Below are positions 59,621 through 64,000 of a stretch of DNA of 64,000 bases, piece after piece (position 1 is the stretch's first letter; each line of letters begins with the position of its first letter). Source of the stretch: Bryobacterales bacterium (GTDB taxonomy: Bacteria; Acidobacteriota; Terriglobia; Bryobacterales; Bryobacteraceae); assembly GCA_003170295.1 (NCBI GenBank), contig PNAJ01000142.1:34328-98327 (forward strand), given 5' to 3'. Made by a program: the position numbers and the translations under genes. Below the pieces are notes generated by a model. That model saw only the letters and a list, made by a program, of their open reading frames with translations, was not told the DNA's origin and did not search any database.

Positions 59621-60562
59621 ATGGCGATTGAACTCGACGAACATATGGCGGCGCGATTTGCGAGGCTCGCGCTGGACTGCGTTATGCGCGAGTATCCGAA
59701 CAAGATCGCGCATACGCTTCAGTCGGATTCCGATATAGCAGCGCCGCGAGTGCTCACGCCCGCGTTTTATGGGTGCTATGACTGGCACTCCGCGGTGCAT
59801 GGGCATTGGCTGCTGGCTCGGTTGTCGCGGCTGTTTCCGGAGGCGGAGTTTGCGGCGGAGGCGCGGGCTGCTCTTGCGCGGAACATTACGGAAGAGAATA
59901 TTGCGGCTGAAGTGAGCTATTTGAACGATATCGGGCGGGCGGCATTTGAGCGTCCTTATGGATTGGCTTGGCTGTTGACGCTTGCTGCGGAGTTGCGGTC
60001 TGAAGTTTTGCGGCCTCTGGAGATCGCGGTGCTGGAGCGATTTTCTACGTGGCTCGAAAAACTGCCTTATCCGGTGCGGTCGGGGGAGCATAGCAATACT
60101 GCGTTCGCGCTGGGACTGGTGCTCGATTCGCATCGATGCAAATTCTTCGAACAGAGGGCACGGGATTTTTATTTCAGGGATCGGAATGCTCCGCTTGCGT
60201 ATGAGCCTTCGGGGGAAGATTTTCTGTCTCCTTCGTTGGCGGAGGCGGATGTGATGCGGCGGGTGCTTTCGGCGGACAAGTTTGCTTCATGGTTGGCGGA
60301 GTTCCTGCCGGATGTTTCGGGGTTGACGCCGGTGGTGTCGCCGGATCCTGGGGATCCAAAGTTTTCTCATCTCGATGGGTTGAATTTGAGCCGGGCTTGG
60401 ATGTTGCGGGGGATTGCGGGCGGACTGCGGGCAGGAGACAAGCTGTCGGCGCTTGCGGAGTTGCACGCTCAAGCGGGACTGGCTGCGGTTACGGGGGAGC
60501 ATTATGAGGGGGCTCACTGGCTGGCTACGTTTGCGGTGTATTTGCTGACGGGGAATCGATAG
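59621..60562 (+). CDS. DUF2891 protein
   Basis: 313 residues. PAFYGCYDWHSAVHGHWLLARL with its Trp-His-Ser-His cluster and the later YPVRSGEHSNTAFALGLVLD and GEDFLSPSLAEADVM are DUF2891 signatures. The helical-barrel look (repeated helices with Gly turns) suggests an enzyme of the six-hairpin type, but no reaction is known. Starts 18 bases after a palindromic repeat. Confidence 0.85.
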   Translation: MAIELDEHMAARFARLALDCVMREYPNKIAHTLQSDSDIAAPRVLTPAFYGCYDWHSAVHGHWLLARLSRLFPEAEFAAEARAALARNITEENIAAEVSYLNDIGRAAFERPYGLAWLLTLAAELRSEVLRPLEIAVLERFSTWLEKLPYPVRSGEHSNTAFALGLVLDSHRCKFFEQRARDFYFRDRNAPLAYEPSGEDFLSPSLAEADVMRRVLSADKFASWLAEFLPDVSGLTPVVSPDPGDPKFSHLDGLNLSRAWMLRGIAGGLRAGDKLSALAELHAQAGLAAVTGEHYEGAHWLATFAVYLLTGNR

Positions 60563-60583
60563 GATGGTTGCGGTGGAGCAAAA

Positions 60584-60688
60584 ATGATTCAACGGCCGCT
60601 GCACGAAATCAATGAGAAGGATCTTCTCTTACTGATCGAGAACAAAATACCAGAGAAGAAGACGATTGAGTACAAGTCGAAGTCGCCG
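60584..60688 (+). pseudogene. N-terminal fragment of an AlbA_2-type protein
   Basis: About 35 residues: RPLHEINEKDLLLLIENKIPEKKTIEYKSK matches the start of Schlafen AlbA_2 (divergent AAA_4) DNA-binding proteins. The similarity then ends and the frame runs into unrelated sequence and antisense of the trigger factor gene. A remnant. Confidence 0.55.
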
Positions 60689-60852
60689 GCGACGATGCTG
60701 AGGCCTCTTTTTGACATGATCTGGAACGCGTGTGGACACCCAAGATCGCAACTTCGATATAGATGGCAATTGGACGGTCGGGCAACGCTAACCGGAACGT
60801 CGGCTGAAGCCGACGCTGCAAGCTCAAGCTCGCGCCACCACGGAATGGCTGC

Positions 60853-62139
60853 TTATTCCGTGACTGTGGGTTCTGGCTTCGCGGCTTCCTTGCGCGATTG
60901 CTCGAACAGGAAGCTTAGGGTTTTTTCGGTGCGGATGTGGCCGGCAATTCGGCCTATGGCGCCGTCCTTTTGAAGTTTTGCGCGCACCAACGCTACTGCT
61001 TCGCGCTGCTGTCTTGCGATCTTTTGTACTTCACGGTCGATCTCTTCCTGCGTGGCTCCGATGGCTTCCCGGTCGGCGATTTTGTCCAGCAATAGAGATG
61101 CCTTGACGTCGCGCGCGGCTTTATCTTTTTGTGTTTCGCGGACCTTGGCCCAGTCGAGCTTGATGCCTTTTGGGTCGATGCCTTGGGCGGCTAAGGAGCG
61201 CAATTGATTTTCGACATTGATCTCGATTTGGCGGTCGATGTAGGTGTCGGGCACCGGGAAACCGTGGGCGTCGACTAGCTTATCCAGCAACTGGTGCTTG
61301 GCGTCGTCTTGCGCTTTGTGCTCGCGGTCGTGCTTTAGGGACTTTCTTACGGCCTCCTTGAGTTCGAAGACGGTTTGATAGTCACCCAAATCCTTGGCGA
61401 ACTCGTCGTTAACTTCGGGGAGCTCCTTGCGGCGGACCGCTTTGAGGGTCGCTTTGAAGCGCACGGTTTTTCCGGCCAGGGGCTTGCGATCGTAATCTTC
61501 GGGATAGGTAACGTCGAATTCGCGAGTGTCATCTGGAGAAGCGCCGCGGAGGTTCTCGCTGAATTCCTTCATGGTCGCGTCGTCGCCGATTTTTAACATG
61601 AGCTCGTCCTGCGAAACTTTTTCGGCTACGCCGGAGAGGCTTTCTAACGACACTACGGCGTAGTCGCCATCGACTACGGGGCGCGGGTCTTCATTCACAT
61701 ACTCGGCTTTTTGCTCGCGAATCTCCTCGATGCGGGCGTCGACTTCGGCGTCGCTGACTTCGGGCTCGTTATAGGTGACGACGATGCCGCGATACTCGCC
61801 CAGCTCGAACTTTGGAGCGACTTCGAACTCGGCTTTAAACGTGATCGGCTCGCCGGAGTGAAAATGCACGTCGGTGACGTTGGGCTGGCCGACTACTTCG
61901 AGATGGTCTTTATCGGCGGCGGCGCGAAAGAAGCGCGGCACCAATTTTTCGAGAACATCCTGCCGGATGTCTCCGGCGAAGCGCTGCTTGACGAGTCCGA
62001 CGGGAGCCTTGCCGGGGCGGAACCCGGGGAGCTTGACCTTGCGCTGAATTTCGGCGACGGCGCGCTCGGTTTCCTTCTCGACATCAACCACGGGGACGGT
62101 GATTTCGAGCGAATGCTTGCAACCTTCAAGTAATGGCAT
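60853..62139 (-). CDS. tig: Trigger factor chaperone
   Basis: A 428-residue ribosome-bound chaperone. N-terminal ribosome-binding domain with the signature PGFRPGKAPVGLVKQRFAG, a middle peptidyl-prolyl isomerase domain (RPVVDGDYAVVSLESLSG, EFDVTYPEDYDRKPLAGKTVRFKATLK), and C-terminal arms (helical, VPDTYIDRQIEINVENQLRSL, DWAKVRETQKDKAARDVKASLLLDKIA). It shields nascent chains at the exit tunnel. Usually next to clpP/clpX; those are not in the window. Confidence 0.95.
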   Translation of the reverse strand: MPLLEGCKHSLEITVPVVDVEKETERAVAEIQRKVKLPGFRPGKAPVGLVKQRFAGDIRQDVLEKLVPRFFRAAADKDHLEVVGQPNVTDVHFHSGEPITFKAEFEVAPKFELGEYRGIVVTYNEPEVSDAEVDARIEEIREQKAEYVNEDPRPVVDGDYAVVSLESLSGVAEKVSQDELMLKIGDDATMKEFSENLRGASPDDTREFDVTYPEDYDRKPLAGKTVRFKATLKAVRRKELPEVNDEFAKDLGDYQTVFELKEAVRKSLKHDREHKAQDDAKHQLLDKLVDAHGFPVPDTYIDRQIEINVENQLRSLAAQGIDPKGIKLDWAKVRETQKDKAARDVKASLLLDKIADREAIGATQEEIDREVQKIARQQREAVALVRAKLQKDGAIGRIAGHIRTEKTLSFLFEQSRKEAAKPEPTVTE

Positions 62140-62161
62140 GATTTTCTATGCTCCACGGCGG

Positions 62162-62277
62162 ACCCGCGAAAAATGAGGACAGACCGCTCTGTCCACGCGG
62201 CGATGTGCAGATGAGTGTTTTCGCGGGAGGTGGTGCCCGCCTTGGGACAGAGTGGTCAGTCCCCATTTTTCGCGGAT
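62162..62277. repeat. Imperfect inverted-repeat element, about 116 bp
   Basis: The left arm (CGCGAAAAATGAGGACAGACC and on) and right arm (minus strand CGCGAAAAATGGGGACTGACC) pair over about 29 bases with four mismatches, around a loop that holds a GGTGGTGCCCGCC hairpin. Lies between the ahcY and tig genes. MITE- or REP-like. Confidence 0.65.
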
Positions 62278-62305
62278 CTCAGAATTCTGACTCCTGACTC
62301 CTCGC

Positions 62306-63595
<1,290 letters not shown>

Positions 63596-63601
63596 TTAAA
63601 A

Positions 63602-64000
63602 TTATTTACTGGCGACGGCGGTGGCCATACCGGCTTCCTTGAGCGCGGCGGCTTTATCGGTCGCTTCCCAGGTGAAGGACTTTTCGGTGCGTCCGAAATG
63701 GCCGAATGCGGCAGTGGTGCGATAAATGGGACGGCGCAGCTGGAGGGAATCGATCATGCCCTTCGGCGTTAGCGAGAAATTCGCGCGCACCAGTTCGACC
63801 AGGCGCTCTTCCTCAATTTTGCCGGTGCCGAAGGTGTCGACCATCACCGAGACGGGCTCGGCCACGCCAATCGCGTAGGCGAGTTGCACTTCGCAACGGT
63901 CGGCCAGACCCGATGCGACGATGTTCTTGGCGACGTAGCGAGCCATGTAGCATGCGGAACGATCCACCTTGGTCGGGTCCTTGCCGGAGAACGCGCCGCC
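63602..64000 (-). CDS. metK: S-adenosylmethionine synthetase, C-terminal part
   Basis: The frame stays open to the right window edge; the N-terminal two thirds lie beyond it. Visible: [20 protein letters not shown] (active-site loop), [39 protein letters not shown] and the C-terminal AFGHFGR. It makes S-adenosylmethionine from ATP and methionine. Upstream partner of ahcY. Confidence 0.94.
   Translation of the reverse strand, partial: GGAFSGKDPTKVDRSACYMARYVAKNIVASGLADRCEVQLAYAIGVAEPVSVMVDTFGTGKIEEERLVELVRANFSLTPKGMIDSLQLRRPIYRTTAAFGHFGRTEKSFTWEATDKAAALKEAGMATAVASK

Overview
The window looks like a chromosomal segment of an Acidobacteriota genome, most likely of the Solibacter/Bryobacter type. 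Supporting signs are the high G+C content, a 1280-residue Oar-like TonB-dependent receptor with an N-terminal carboxypeptidase-regulatory domain, a DUF1553/DUF1501 pair, a C-terminal remnant of the TIGR03435 family, a PEP-CTERM-like protein, and many short dispersed palindromic repeats. The taxonomic call is inference from gene families; no rRNA or tRNA gene was recognised.

Layout. 0-5 kb: end of a DUF1553 gene and a Tat-type DUF1501 protein, then an accessory patch with a Phd/VapC pair, an orphan ribbon-helix-helix protein and a decayed BrnT/BrnA pair. 5-8.6 kb: GAF protein, YCF48/BNR-like protein and a three-gene membrane/secreted operon of unknown role. 8.85-9.5 kb: a gene-free block that reads as one structured RNA of about 0.6 kb with its own promoter. 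It is closed by a perfect 11-bp helix between its two ends, contains several small hairpins (two with GNRA tetraloops), and ends in a short T run. It is the strongest candidate here for something undescribed. 9.5-17 kb: zinc-ribbon protein, class IV aminotransferase, a damaged antitoxin, an NMT1-type lipoprotein, a YeaQ-like protein, a fused indolepyruvate ferredoxin oxidoreductase, and a REP-associated tyrosine transposase between two direct repeats. 17-31 kb: TonB receptor, thiolase, an LptF-LptG fusion, two exported TldD/TldE-like proteins, a LuxR-type regulator, a CpaE-like ATPase and a BON protein. 31-39.5 kb: accessory region with FRG and DUF4238 remnants, a DUF6988/DUF5677-like protein, an MFS exporter, several toxin-antitoxin pieces, the PEP-CTERM-like protein with a recent internal duplication, and an intact TacA/TacT-like pair. 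39.5-45 kb: flagellar operon flhA-flhF-fliA-fliN-type gene-small membrane protein. 45-48.4 kb: ECF sigma factor, HEAT-repeat anti-sigma factor, DUF4097 and PDZ proteins. 48.5-52.5 kb: ribosomal protein S1, DUF2752, a zinc-ribbon membrane protein and a sensor kinase. 52.5-54.8 kb: RelE-type pair, repeats, DUF3037 and a frameshifted HipA-like kinase, all lying between the kinase and a sigma-54 response regulator. 56-64 kb: housekeeping genes (carbonic anhydrase, mdh, MaoC/CoA-transferase, DUF2891, trigger factor, ahcY, metK).

Two themes stand out. First, at least eight toxin-antitoxin-type loci or remnants lie in 64 kb, and many carry a visible lesion (nonsense codon, frameshift, internal deletion or truncation). 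Second, several families of short palindromic repeats fill the intergenic space, one of them flanking its likely transposase.
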